A DNA stretch of 64,000 nucleotides from Lunularia cruciata (Eukaryota; Streptophyta; Marchantiopsida; Lunulariales; Lunulariaceae). A model generated the notes under the pieces. The model was not told the DNA's origin, ran no database searches, and saw only the letters and a list, made by a program, of their open reading frames with translations. The first letter of the stretch is position 1. Every line of letters starts with the position of its first letter. The stretch spans positions 54,020,291 to 54,084,290 of the forward strand of contig OX419755.1 of NCBI GenBank assembly GCA_948567375.1, given 5' to 3'. Below, piece after piece: positions 47,101-57,656 of the stretch. A program made the position numbers and the translations under genes.

Positions 47101-47937
47101 GGGTTTGAAAGCCGAAGAGGAAGTAGACATCGGATCGGATTAATAACCAATTTGAGATTTGAATAGGCAGATATGAAGAGGTGCATTGTCATTTTGGATC
47201 TATAGGTTTGTAGAGTCATTATGAAGAGGTACATTAGGAAGATAACTGTCGATTGTTTCACTATTTAAGAGTCGGATTCTTAGTCAAATGTTGTTCAGTG
47301 CTCATTATTTTTGAGAATAGATAAAGCAAAGTGTTGTGAAGCAGTGCTCGTCGCTTGAGCTTGATTCCAAGTATCAACTTTGTGCTTATGTTTGTGAGTG
47401 TTTGGAGAAATTCAAAGTGCAATTTAGTGTGCTTGTTGGATGTTGGATTCCGTAGCCTTGATCTTCATTCTATGTGTTTGATCCTGAGTGAAGTGCAATT
47501 GGAGCAATGCCTTGATAAATCTGAGAGGAATTGTAGTGTTGGTAGTATTCTACATTTGTGAGTGCAGTGTGAAGTTGATGTGAAGCAATTTTGATCAAGG
47601 AAGTTGTGCCTTCAGTGGAGGGGTGGAACACAATTCTGAGGTGAAGTCGTTTTGCAGTGAAGTGCCATTTTCGAGAGAGCCTGAATCATCACAATCAAGA
47701 TTGTTTGGAAAGATTTGATGGAGTTGTGATTACGGAGTGTGAATTTGTGACAAACTATGAGTCAGTGCTTGTTACTCTCTTTTGGGTGTGGTCTCTACCT
47801 GAGAGATTAAAGACACAACCAAGAAGAACTGCAATTGTTACTTTGCTTTGTATTTGGAAATTTTTGACTCATATGTCTGCGGGAATGAACTTTACCATCC
47901 CGATTACTGCAAAAGTGATATTTGCCGGGTTGTCACA
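44159..47937 (+). mobile_element. Solo LTR of element E, plus strand (3779 bp)
   Basis: TGTGGTACCCACATTTTTTG...GGTTGTCACA, flanked by tatgt (44154-44158) and tacgt (47938-47942), a 5-bp target duplication with one C/T change. No gag-pol is present. The insertion target is an older inverted copy of the same LTR. Confidence 0.92.
44535..47143 (+). pseudogene. LTR-encoded frame of element E, plus-strand solo LTR copy
   Basis: The frame is continuous from 44535 to 46340 apart from stops near 44760 and 45210; 365 codons are open at 45243-46340. It then shifts phase at about 46450 and 46900. The same order is seen: globular part, acidic segment (SSDSDEGGEMMS, AAEEEEEEF), basic patch (IQRGVWSRCKVKCE) and coiled coil (RLEEENLELKKSITRGKEER). 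The TATA box lies at about 44543. The conserved final segment (LPLETLEKNGSADKELDRL) lies near 46930-46990. Confidence 0.7.
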
Positions 47938-49315
47938 TACGTCTTCACCTCCTCCTTGTTGACTCCGCTTCTTTGACTTTGGAGTACTCACTTCTACCTC
48001 CGCACTCTTCCCTGTCTATGCGTAGTACTCATTAGTGCTTTGGATTTGAAGAATGTATTGTTGCTCCTCCGTGTTGACTTTTCTTCTCAAGTCGGGATGA
48101 AAGTGAGACACCATTTTGCTATGCTCCGCCAAATTGAGCAAATTCAACCCGATGTAGAAATGTGCTACAAACGGCATGATGTAGTGTGGAGGCAACTTAT
48201 CTCACAAATTCCACACCATCTGCCTCATCCTCCCATGGAAGCACCTCACCCAGTTGATAGGTTCTCCTGCAAACATCTTATGGAAGAACACCGCTTGGTG
48301 TTTCATCACATAAGTTGCCCTCTCCGGCTTCAGGATTGCAATGAGAGCACTCACGATCCCTCTCTTCACCGGATCTTTGTAACTCTTGACCTTATACCCA
48401 TTCTTTGTTCTCTTCGAAGAGAAGGCATGCTTCATTTCTTGGGTTTCTTTGGCTACTTCTCCCTTCCCCAAGAACATGGCACCTTGCTCCGTGCCTACCT
48501 CTCTTTTGAGCACCAATCTCCAATCCGACTTTGTCCAGCAAGCCGGATTTCCTCTCTTCCCCTCTTCCTCGGGGCCATTGAGACAATTACTCTTGATTAT
48601 CTCGGTCATGAAACCTGGAAAACTTGCATTCTAGTTCCACGCCAAGAATGTGATCCAAAGTTGGCTGAAGACTTTGATTCTTGTGATCACATCTAACCTC
48701 CAAATCGCATGATTTCTCATTGTGAATTCGGAGTTCTTCTTTCCTCCCATCTTTCATGCTTCCTCACTATCTCTCAATTTAACTCTCTCAAATTCTCCTC
48801 TACACACTAGCGCGTCTTCAACTCTACTTCCCTTCTCACGATCTCCTACAAGATGACTCCTCAACGGCAAAGGAAAATTGCTCAACATTGCTTTGTCGTT
48901 AGCCCAATTTTTATAGAGTCATGCCTTCTTCATCTCTCTTCAATTTAAATTCTTTGAGAAATCACACCTCTTGCATGCACTTGTCACTATCAATTGTACT
49001 TCACGCGTATGGCCGCTGGTTTTTGAATGGTCCCTTCTTGAATTTCTTGCCCCAAAGAAAGGTTGTTACACTCTCTTCACCTTGGGTTGAGCTCCCCCCA
49101 ATACAAAGACTTCTTACTTTGGGTTGTATGCTGACAGGGCAAGTCCAAGTACTTTGCCTTATGACCCAAAGCCACATTACCTCGGGTTTCATCCCAAAGA
49201 CTCTTTTCTTCACCTTCTTTGGCCATACAGGCGCAATCCAACTTCTCTATACACTTCTTCTTTTCTATTTCGAAAAAAAACAAAAAATGTGGGTACCACA
49301 TCTCGGTCTTTTACA

Positions 49316-50398
49316 TTGGTATTAGAGTAGGAATAGGACGGATAGAATTTATGGACCACCAAATCCATTTCCACCACACCATTGGGATTTTTGTGTCAAT
49401 GTATTATCCAAGCATCATTTTACTCAGTTCATCATCTCACGCTTTGGGCTAATTTTTTGGAATGCAATCACCTTGTATGATGAACCCTTGGTACTTCTGA
49501 TTGTAACTTATGGAGAAAGGTGGATTTTTTTGTCAACATATTACCCAAGCATCATTTTACTCAATTCATCATCCATGCTTTGGGCCAATTTTTTGAATGC
49601 AATCACCTTGTTTGATGAACCCTTGGTACTTCCAATTGTAAATTTTGGAGAATGGTGGATGTGTTGCATGTATGTGTTAACTTAGATCAACTATAGGTAG
49701 TTTGATAGAGTAGTAGTCATGGTGGCAATGCCCAAGGTTATCATTGTCATGTAGTAACAAATTGAGTACCTTACTTGATTGTTGCAAGAACAAGATCATC
49801 AAGGACAAGAGCATGAGGAGAGAGCACCATTTTGAGAAAGAGAAGAGCAAGTCTGATTTCCAAAGCCCAAGGTATTTGAAAGCAAGAATCTCTTGAGTGT
49901 AGTGGAGAGTTTTATATTTGATTTTGAATGTTATTTTGAAGCTACAAATCTTCAAGATGAATGGAAATAGATTCCCTTGGCTTCTAGCCAACTGGATGGA
50001 CTAGCAAAGCTATGGTGACAGTTCTAAGTGGTGCAAACTAAACAGAATTTTTTTGCACCAATCTTGACATGGGTAGAATTCAAAGGTGCAATAATTGGTT
50101 GATTCTAAGCCATAAATGACATACAAGCTGCACAAGATAGGTTGGCAAAATTCAAACAATTTGGCTCTATAAGAAGCTCCATCACGTTATTTCAAAATGC
50201 CATCATACAAATTCCATATCATTGGAAGGTGAAGCTCTAGATCAATTTGTGAAGGGCTTGAAATCACAAACCTAACTAGAGGTGACTATGCAAGAGCTAA
50301 ACACTTAGAGAAAGCCACGCAATTGGCTGAATGATTTGATTCCTTGGTTGCAACAACTTGATCTCAACCTCGATCTCCACATAATCTACCAATACACT
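49316..50398 (+). pseudogene. Family A leader and gag, plus strand, truncated
   Basis: The primer site at 49316-49328 (ttggtattagagt) is followed by a leader of about 350 bp containing a tandem duplication. Gag-like sequence then runs to 50398. The tail (50270-50390) is the plus-strand counterpart of 14545-14680 (EATQLAxxFDSLVATT-like coding). Coding is heavily broken. The copy ends abruptly where an E-type LTR start (TGTGGTACCC) begins. Confidence 0.65.
49396..49669 (+). repeat. Tandem duplication of 137 bp in the family A leader
   Basis: Copies begin 'tcaatgtattatccaagcatc'-like at 49396 and 'tcaacatattacccaagcatc'-like at 49533. Both contain 'gatgaacccttggtacttc'. Other A leaders in the window have it once. 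Confidence 0.8.
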
Positions 50399-51390
50399 TG
50401 TGGTACCCATATTTTTGGTTTTGATGAATTCTAAAGAAGAAATGAATTGTTGAAGCTGAATTGAAGCTTAAGGAAGAAGAAAGGAGAAATTGTATGTTCA
50501 ACATCAACCTAAAGAAGTTGACCTCAAGTTAGAGTCAAAAGGAGTCGGGTCAGACTTATGGAAGTATGGACCCAATGTAAGGAGACTTTGCATTGGAATA
50601 CGTAACCTGATCAGAAGAACATGTAACAAATTTTCCTTGGGTCTAGCCAATCAAGAAATCATGTGTGAAGAAAATGACTACCTTGGGGTCAAGGTGATAT
50701 TAAGAGTGACCAAAAATAGACATGCAAAATTTGCATGTCAATTGAAGATAGACTAAAGAATGACCACGCAACAAGAAACTATAAGATTGAGACTTCATCA
50801 AGGGAGTTTTGAAACATCATGACTATATCCCATGCCTCTCAATAGTTGTCCCGAAGGAGTTAGGATCTTGGATTTTGGGGAAGGTTTGATCTTTCAAAGA
50901 TTGAGAGTGAGTAAGCACACAATGGTGGATAGCTATAGGGACCCAATATAAAAGGGGTATAGTCAACATGATGATGGTTATGTTTAAGCTAGAGAAAACC
51001 ACCTATGTAGCAACGTAACAGGTTGTGTTTTTCCACCAGATGTTTGCAAAAGGAGTAGTGAATTGGGCAAAGTGTTTACACCAACAAGTAGGTAAGATAA
51101 TTAAAAATTGGAGAATGGACTTGCTTCCCCATTATTTTGTACCTTTTGCAGAACATTTCTACTTTGGACTTAACCTTCTAAACTTAGAGGAGAGAGGAAG
51201 GATGGTGTCACACTTCACCCCAACTTATGATGAGTTGTAGATGAAAATGAGCAATACTACATTAGGCAAGTTTGTGAAGGCAATGATCACTACATCAAGA
51301 ACGAGAAGGAGAAGATAGTGTTGGAGGATATCCCAAGGCCAAGGGAGAGAAGTAAACCCAAAGAGAGTGTATTGTTGTTGTTGTGAAAAC
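50399..51390 (+). pseudogene. Divergent E-type LTR fragment with LTR-encoded frame
   Basis: Begins TGTGGTACCCATATTTTTGG, like an E LTR. The frame at 51025-51240 (MFFHQMFAKGVVNWAKCLHQ..., YFVPFAEHFYFGLNLLNLEE) is clearly related to FFHKMFAGEPINWxRCFHGR...YIVPFAAHFYLGLNLLNLAE of element E, yet the DNA is far more diverged. It is a relative from a different subfamily. The acidic and coiled-coil half is absent or unrecognisable, and no LTR end is seen. Confidence 0.65.
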
Positions 51391-52282
51391 AATCTATATG
51401 TTACATTAGTGTTATTTAATATGGTAGGTAAACTAGTAGAAAATCATTTAGATTTAGTAAAAATGCTAGTTATAGACAATAACTTTTGAATTTGATAGTG
51501 AACTTTAGTATTTATGGAAATTAGGGTTTTTTTCACATAAAATAATGTGTTTTTCTAAAGTAAAAAGTACTTTCTAGGTAGTAACTTAGATAGTTGCCAA
51601 AACAAGGGGCTGCTATATATTATGGGCAGTCGTGGGTAGAGAGAAAGAGTTTTTGGAAGGAATCTATGAGAAGGGAGGTTTGGAAGGAAGAGAGAAGAAA
51701 GGAAGACAAGAAACAAAGAAGGAGGTTTTTTGAGGGAATCAAACAACGAGAAAGGAAGACAAGAAATGAAGAAGGAGGTTTTTGAGGGAATCAAATAAAG
51801 AGAAAGGAAGATATGAAACAAAGGAGGAGGTTTTTAAGGGGATCAAACAGAGAAGAAAGGAAGACAAGAAATGAAGGAGGAGGTTTTTGAGGGAATCAAA
51901 TAGAGAAGAAAGGAAGACAAGAAATGAAGGAGGAGGTTTAAAGGAATCTACTAGAAGAATCAAGAGATAGAAAGGCAAAGAGGGAGAGACAGGAAATAAA
52001 GAGGAGGATATCAAAAGGAAGAGAGAGAGAGAGAAGACAAAAACAAAGGAAAGTAGGAAACCATCAGAAGGCAAAGAGAGGAATCAAAGATATGAAATTA
52101 GAGAGAGGAATCAAGAAGATAGAAAAGTAGGAGAATGGAATCAAAAGGCAAAGAGAGGAAATGAAGATAGAAACAAAGGAGAAAGGAAATCATAGAAAGG
52201 TAGAGAGAGAGAAACAAAACAAAGGAGAAAGGAAACAATTGAAAGGCATAGAGAGGAAACAAAGATATGAAGCAAGGAGAAT
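51391..52282. other. Unassigned, purine-rich stretch before element D
   Basis: No domain recognised. The part 51640-52280 is rich in gaaagga-type sequence, including a degenerate minisatellite. A motif ctatatattatggg occurs near 51612. Confidence 0.5.
51712..51960 (+). repeat. Minisatellite of about 55-60-bp units
   Basis: Four to five units built from 'gaaggaggtttttgaggg', 'aatcaaa', 'gagaaaggaagacaagaaat' recur between 51712 and 51960. Unit length varies slightly. Confidence 0.75.
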
Positions 52283-52731
52283 TGTCACGCCATTTGTAGT
52301 GCCGCGTCTAGATGCTCGGACACTGGAGTTCCAGTGATAGTAGTTAGAGTTTTTCTAGAAGTTTCTCAGAGACTACTTTCCGATGGTTAGATTTTGTGTT
52401 TAGGGTACTGACTTCACAGTGGGGCCCACGTCACTTTGCACCGTTTGCACCATTGAGTGTGCCGTCAGCGGGACCGTTAGGGTTTCAAAGCTAGCTCGAG
52501 TCCAGGGGGTATAGTTTTGAAGTGAGCTCTAGAGAGCTCACTTCTCTGATGTTGAGCCTTCGAGTTCCTAGCTATGGTGGACAGAGGCCGGCGAGCATCA
52601 CCTGGATTCTCTATGCTTGAGTGGGTGTGGCTTGACTATAATCAGTGCCCAATTGTTGGCAGTTTATAGAGTGATAGATCAAGTACTGATCTGAGTTGAG
52701 TTGAGTTGAGAGTGGTAAGCAATCTGATTAT
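52283..52731 (+). mobile_element. 5' LTR of element D
   Basis: 449 bp beginning TGTCACGCCATTTG and ending AATCTGATTA. It matches 62320-62769 over its full length with scattered differences. It holds gagttgagttgagttgag near 52692-52710. Confidence 0.82.
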
Positions 52732-52740
52732 ATCAGAGAA
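52731..52740 (+). other. Degenerate initiator tRNA-Met primer site of element D
   Basis: TTATATCAGAG directly follows the LTR and matches TGGTATCAGAG in nine of eleven positions. The leader then runs 52741-54176, with no convincing frame. A 115-codon frame at 53054 is probably chance. Confidence 0.6.
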
Positions 52741-53439
52741 GTCAAGTCAGGGGAAATCGGGTGCAGGAACTTTGAGTGTTGGTGGTATCTCCAAGCTCGG
52801 TGGATCGTGGTAGCTCGATTCAAGTTCAGTGTTTCCCTAGTGTGCAGAAGCTCGTTCAAGTGATGTAGATTTGGTAGTAAGGCGGACGGTGTACGGAAGT
52901 GTTGGTCAAATTTTGAGCAAAGAAGGAGCAATTTTCGAGCAGTGGTTGTGATTTTGAGCTCAAGAGGTGAAGGCATGACCAATTTGCTACGAGTTTGGCT
53001 TAGAAAGTCAAATTGAAGGTGGAGTTGGGAAGCTCTTCTCATGAAATTGTGATTTGGAAAAACCTGTGTTGTCAATTTGGCTGGAGTGGAAAGTTAGCGG
53101 GGGATTTGGTGGACAGCCATCTTTAGGGTTTACGTCAGATTTTACATCAGATTTTGGTTGGGATTTATGTCAGATTTTGGCCAGATTTGGAGGAGTTTTG
53201 CTAGTTTGGAGGAGTTTCGCAAATTTGGAGAAGTTTCACCAATTTTGGAGGAGGTTTGAAGTGGCAACAAGAAAGGTCTCATTGAGGCACTTTCTTGTTT
53301 TGAGGCTTCGAGGCATAGGGTTGTGGGCTATGAGAGGCTACAAAGGCCTAGAAGGGCCAGCAAGCCAGCTTGTTGGCATGAGGCTAGCTAGTTTAGAGTA
53401 GATCTTGGTCATTGGTTGGCAAAATCTGCCTTTCTTGCT

Positions 53440-53512
53440 AGATTGTGTGCAACAGGGTTTGACCCTTAGATCTCTTGTTCCTAGATTGGTGCCCTAGCCA
53501 ACTGGTCCACCC
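53440..53512 (-). repeat. Possible tRNA-like (SINE head) segment in the leader
   Basis: On the minus strand, AGTTGGCTAGGGC (53490-53503) resembles a pol III A box. GGGTCAAACCC (53455-53465) resembles a B box, at plausible spacing. No cloverleaf was verified, and SINE tail and target repeats were not identified. Confidence 0.3.
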
Positions 53513-54176
53513 TCACTTGTTGTCCTAGTGACTGTGCCACTATTATCTATACACATGTAGTTTTGGCTAGGAGAGGCAGTTTGATCCCATTCTTGGTGAT
53601 CCTGGTAGCTTAGGACTTAGATACAAACTTCTCTTATGTCAAATGCCAAATGGTGGCAGAGTCAGTCCCGTGTTGTGTTATAAGATGGAGGGTTTTTGTT
53701 TAGATTTCTTGTGATTGGATCCCCTCCATTCTCTACTTCTTGTTTGTACACCACATTTGTGTGAGGTGCCTTGACTTTTGAGTGTTGGTGCTCTGGTGTG
53801 CTCTCGGTGGTGAGGCTGGAGTAATGACCAGTCAAACTACCTTTGTTTCTCTCTGGTGAAGCAGGAAGTGATGACCTGCAGACCGTGAGAGTGCGTGTTA
53901 TGATGGCAGGTTACAGGTTGCACTTTCCCTAGTGTAGTTATCTCGGTTAGAGTTACATTAGTGGGTGGTGCTTAGTTAGTATTGGCACGTGGTGGTGTTG
54001 GCACTTGGTGGGGCACTTGTGGTTGCAACTTGCAGTTGCAGTTGGTGGTTTGGGTTTGCTGTTGTGGTTACTTTGTCACAACAGAGTTCTTTGGAGATTC
54101 TAGAGGAGTCAGCCTTGCAGTACGCAGTGGGTTTACTTGGAGTGGTGCTCGGTATTAGCCTGTATCTCAGGTCCTA

Positions 54177-55460
54177 ATGAGGGAGGAGATTGACTCTGAG
54201 TTGGAGTTCGACACAGGAGCTCATTCAATTGAGAGTGCACTTGGTGTGTCCGCACCATTGTTGTGGGACATGGACAAGATTTATGGGGCCTCCAAAGGCC
54301 CTAGGCGTTACTCTGGTACAATGGGTACCATTGAGTTGGATGACTTCATCCAGGAGTTCGATAGTTGGTATGATCTATAGTAGATGCGGAACCCGACTTT
54401 GTTCACACCCTTCATGGCATGGAAGGGGTTGTTTCAGCATGTGGAGGGTCCACCAATGGACGACTACCATGGGTTCAGGAGAGCTCATTTGGAGGAGATT
54501 GAGTTATGGAGACAGTATTGGTCTCCACACTATGTCTCCATCACTTCAGGCTCGGTGGCCAGGAGTAGATCAGCTATACCTACGAGTTCTAGCTTGAGTA
54601 GTGTGGGTGGAGCTAGTGGAGGTGCACTAGCTGGAGATAGTGCTACTACGAGTGGAAGCACCGCTGCAGGAGGTGGTGTGGTACCGAGGTTTAACTCCAT
54701 GGTGGAGTTCTTCCTGTGTTTAAGGCAGAACTACCAGGGAGTGCGGACTGACAAGCTGAGGAGCCTGCAAGAGTTCCAGCGAAAGGCTGGAGAGAGCCTA
54801 CGTGAGGCATACACTTGCATGAGGCAGCTGATCAGTTTCACTCAGGGAGTTACTGAGGCCCAAGTAGTCCAATTTTGGTATGGGATACTAGACAAGGAGT
54901 TGCAACGTAGAGTTCGTGATGCTACGTTGTTGCAGGCTACTTTGCCCACTTTGGCAGTAGTCTTTGGTTTGGCTGAGCGTATTGAGCTCAATATGGTGGA
55001 GGAGAGAGTGGTGACATCTGGATTTGGTAGGGAGACCTCATCCACGACTATGACTTCTTCTAGAGTGCAGCAGAGTGCACCATGCCCAGTTGGTTTTTGA
55101 GGACAGGGTGGACAGCCCAGATCCTATGGAGCGAGTGGAGGGCCTAGTGGAGTTAGACCCTTACCCTCATTTTTGGGTCAGTAGTAGCCAATGAGTGATG
55201 GTGTTGCTTGTTGGACTTGTGGTGGACTTCACCATAGGAGAGAGTGTACTCAGGGCAGTGGACCTGATACCTCTAGTGCATCACAACCAACATAGAGGTA
55301 GTGTGAGCACTGCCATAGATTTGGTCACACTAGTGACCGGTGTTTTGACCTACACCCGGAGTTACAGAGTGGTAGGGCTGCTATGGCAGGTAGTAGAGGA
55401 GCTCCAATTCATGGAGGACGAGGTGGTGGTAGAGGATCTACACCTAGTAGGGATGCAGTA
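54177..55460 (+). pseudogene. Element D gag with two CCHC zinc knuckles
   Basis: Frame from ATG 54177. A capsid region includes MGTIELDDFIQEFDSWYDL, then VEFFLCLRQNYQGVRTDKLR and SLREAYTCMRQLISF, typical of Ty3 gag (about 54320-55010). Zinc knuckles are CWTCGGLHHRREC near 55209-55247 and CEHCHRFGHTSDRC near 55305-55346. A Gly/Arg-rich tail follows (GGRGGGRGS). In-frame stops (pair at 54378, 55098, pair near 55183, two near 55295-55303) are mostly TAG. A Ser/Gly-rich linker lies inside the capsid part. The frame is cut by solo LTR C at 55461 and resumes in the same phase at 56157. Confidence 0.82.
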
Positions 55461-55461
55461 T

Positions 55462-56151
55462 TGTAACACCCATTTGTGCATGTGTGTGGTATTGTGATAT
55501 TTAGCTTGGTATTACAAGTACTTAAGAGATATTATTTATATAGAGATAAAGGATGGTTCTATATTAGTGATGGTTAGCTAAAGTTAGTCATAGCTAAGAT
55601 AGATGGGACCTTACTTTAGAGGAAGTAGAAAAGATGAGCACCACTATTTTGGATTTTAGTGTGTTGACTTGGTATTATTCCTAGGTGTTTGGCTTTGAGG
55701 AAAGAGTTGAGAACTCTTGGGCCCGCAAGCCTTTTTGTTTTGGATTCTTCTTTAGTCCAAGGATAGCCCATGTGAAGGAATCCTTGACTTAGTGGTTGGG
55801 TCAAGATAAGACCACATGCTTAGGGGAATATGCCCATGTGAATGGATATTCCTTTCTACTTTTTGACTTGACTTGACTTTTAGTCTAGTAACTTGAGTTA
55901 CTCCGATAATTAGTAACTTTGGTACGTAACTATTTCACAAGTATATAAACAAGGGGTGAGGAGGTACTCATCATCTTTTCATTTGCAACTATTTCTCTCT
56001 CATTGAGTTCTCTAGTGAGCAATGTCTTGAGTCTTGAAGTGTTAGCCTTGGAGGAGTATGATGGAGTTCGGGTTCTTTGCCTTCTTAGTCCATGGTGCGC
56101 TACCATAATAGCCATCAGAGGTTCATCCTGAGTGAGAGACAGGCCGGCTCA
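55462..56151 (+). mobile_element. Solo LTR C inserted in gag-pol of element D (target duplication CAGTA)
   Basis: 690 bp from TGTAACACCC to GGCCGGCTCA, flanked by cagta at 55456-55460 and 56152-56156. One extra t precedes the LTR. It matches the minus-strand LTR at 20798-21492. The second D copy (18482-18640) runs across this point without the LTR, confirming an insertion. A TATA box (GTATATAAAC) is at 55941-55950. Confidence 0.9.
55941..55950 (+). promoter_or_regulatory. TATA box of solo LTR C
   Basis: GTATATAAAC is conserved in the other LTR C (minus strand, near 21003). It lies about 200 bp before the LTR end. Its presence inside element D could have altered transcription of the downstream methyltransferase region. 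That is inference. Confidence 0.5.
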
Positions 56152-56156
56152 CAGTA

Positions 56157-57656
56157 CCTGCCCTTACTTCTGACACAACTATGGCTACTTGGATTGAGCA
56201 GTTGGAGCAGAGATTGGCTAGTATGGCTATTGCTCAGAGGAGATCAGATTCGGGTGCTGAGGCTTCCACCTCATATGTTGGTGATAGAGATGCTTTGGAC
56301 TTCATGTGCGGAGCAGCACAGGTGGATGCATCTGCAGCAATGACTAGGAGTGCAATACATGCTCCAGAGCCTAGAGGAGCATCAGTGGAGTTGGACCCAT
56401 AGAGAGGAGAGGTTGGGAGACAGGTCAGACTTCCCCAGTCTTTCACGCTATTTGAGGCATTGCAAACGACATCCATGGTTCCTAGATGTCCTAGTGTAGG
56501 TGTGGTAGGTGGTGATGGAGTACTTGATGGACTACCTGCTAGTCAGCCACCTGCTACTACACAGACTGAGTCTAGCATGATGTTGGGGGCGGCTTAGCTG
56601 ATTATGCGGCATCTTTTGTTTTTGGCCAGTGATATGTTTACATTGGAAGTTGACCCAGCCCCAGTATTCCGGTTGGCTGCCACGTTGTGTGAGAGTAGGG
56701 ATGGTGCAGTTCCTACTACTAGAGCAGAGGGGGTTGGTAGTGGAGTTGACTTGGTTGAGGAGCATGGGATCCGTTCAGTGACCAATGGTTTATGGCAGGC
56801 AATAGTGGCTAGACTGGAGGAGTTGCTAGTTAGACCAGCCTTTGAGAGAGCACGGTTTACACCTGGTGTTGTCCTATTGGATAACATGAGGGGGATTTTT
56901 CATTTGGTAGGACCTTCAAGGAAGGTCTATACACCACAGAGAGTCTTGTTAGACTCTGGTGTGCAGCCTCTTATGTTGGAGAAGGCTGAAGTTGTCGGTC
57001 TGGAGTTACGGAAGACCGATGTGGAGAGGTATCCATTTCAGATCCAGACATCTCTAGGTGGTGGTTCAACATAGTACATCACACATGGAGAGCTTGTTGT
57101 CCAGGTTCAGCCTGGTCATCCAATTGATAGCTTGGTGGTGAGAGCTCAGGCTATTGCAACGATAGCTGAGTCATATGATGTGCTAGTTGGGGGAGCAGTG
57201 TTATACCCTATGGGTTTCAGCATTGACTATTGGGAGGAGACAACCTCTTATAAACCTGGTTGGCAGTCTAGTGAGGGACGGGTATGTTGCCTACCAGTAC
57301 GCTTCAGTAGTGGCAGTCTTGGCTCACTACAGGCCGGGACCATAACAACATCAGTTTTAGCTTTCAGTGGTGCAGTTACTTGGCCTGGTGACTTGTTGGA
57401 GGGGAATGCTCATGCAGAGGATACTCCAGTACCAAAGGAGATCACTCGGCTATGGAGTACGAGTGGGATTGTTCCATCCACCTTAGATGTTCCATTGTGG
57501 AGTTCAGAGGAGGCATTGCAGCAGCATGCAGATCAGTTGGTGCAGAAGGCTTGGAGTGGAGCCTTTGTACCATCAGGAGATGAGTGTGAGGATGAGCCTC
57601 CAGAGGCAATTGCTTTGACACCTCTCAATACCACACTCATTGCTTGGCAATATCCA
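56157..57656 (+). pseudogene. Element D gag-protease segment
   Basis: Continues gag in the same frame. A short coiled-coil-like start (MATWIEQLEQRLASMAIAQR at 56181) and a linker come first. A helical segment follows (LWQAIVARLEELLVRPAFER near 56790-56850). The aspartic protease has LLDSGVQPLMLEKAEVVGL, with catalytic Asp codon 56952-56954, and its C-terminal part ESYDVLVGGAVLYPMGFSID lies near 57165-57230. A linker leads to the methyltransferase. In-frame TAG stops lie at 56400, near 56596 and at 57072. The same blocks occur in the decayed copy at 18600-19820. Confidence 0.8.

Larger units (their letters stand above)
42502..48890 (-). pseudogene. LTR-encoded frame of element E, minus-strand solo LTR copy (in two parts)
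   Basis: The globular N-terminal part reads from about 48890 to 47938 (clearest at 48609-48202: GNPACWTKSDWRLVLKRE, YVMKHQAVFFHKMF). The acidic and coiled-coil part reads from 44158 to 42502 (SSDSDEGGEM, RLEEENSELKKSITQGEEER, WLADRERDRKM). The interruption is the plus-strand solo LTR. Stops and frameshifts are more common than in element E, consistent with greater age. Domain order matches the copy at 26584-29154. Confidence 0.7.
41708..49300 (-). mobile_element. Solo LTR of element E, minus strand, split by a plus-strand solo LTR E
   Basis: Plus-strand start TGTGATAACTTGG and end GTGGGTACCACA are the reverse complement of the E LTR ends. Flanks tctca (41703-41707) and tctcg (49301-49305) are a target duplication with one transition. 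Without the internal insertion the LTR is about 3.81 kb. It sits within an LTR A. Confidence 0.88.
41248..49315 (+). mobile_element. 5' LTR of a plus-strand family A element, split by solo LTR E
   Basis: 41248-41707 starts TGTAACAATATGGAG and runs to tctctccttagtctca. The last bases of the LTR (gtcttttaca) are at 49306-49315, after the inserted solo LTR E and its target duplication. The primer site ttggtattagagt follows at 49316-49328. Removing the insertion gives an LTR of about 470 bp like the other A copies. Confidence 0.85.

Noticed and set aside
53054-53401. 115-codon plus-strand frame in the element D leader
   Set aside because: Its Gly/Phe/Trp-rich translation comes from degenerate direct repeats (cagattttgg, tttggaggag). 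No start context, motif or counterpart is seen.
55462-56151. LTR C as the 5' LTR of element D
   Set aside because: It has a CAGTA target duplication, gag of the same frame lies upstream, the second D copy crosses the site without it, and a different pair of LTRs (52283 and 62320) flanks the element.
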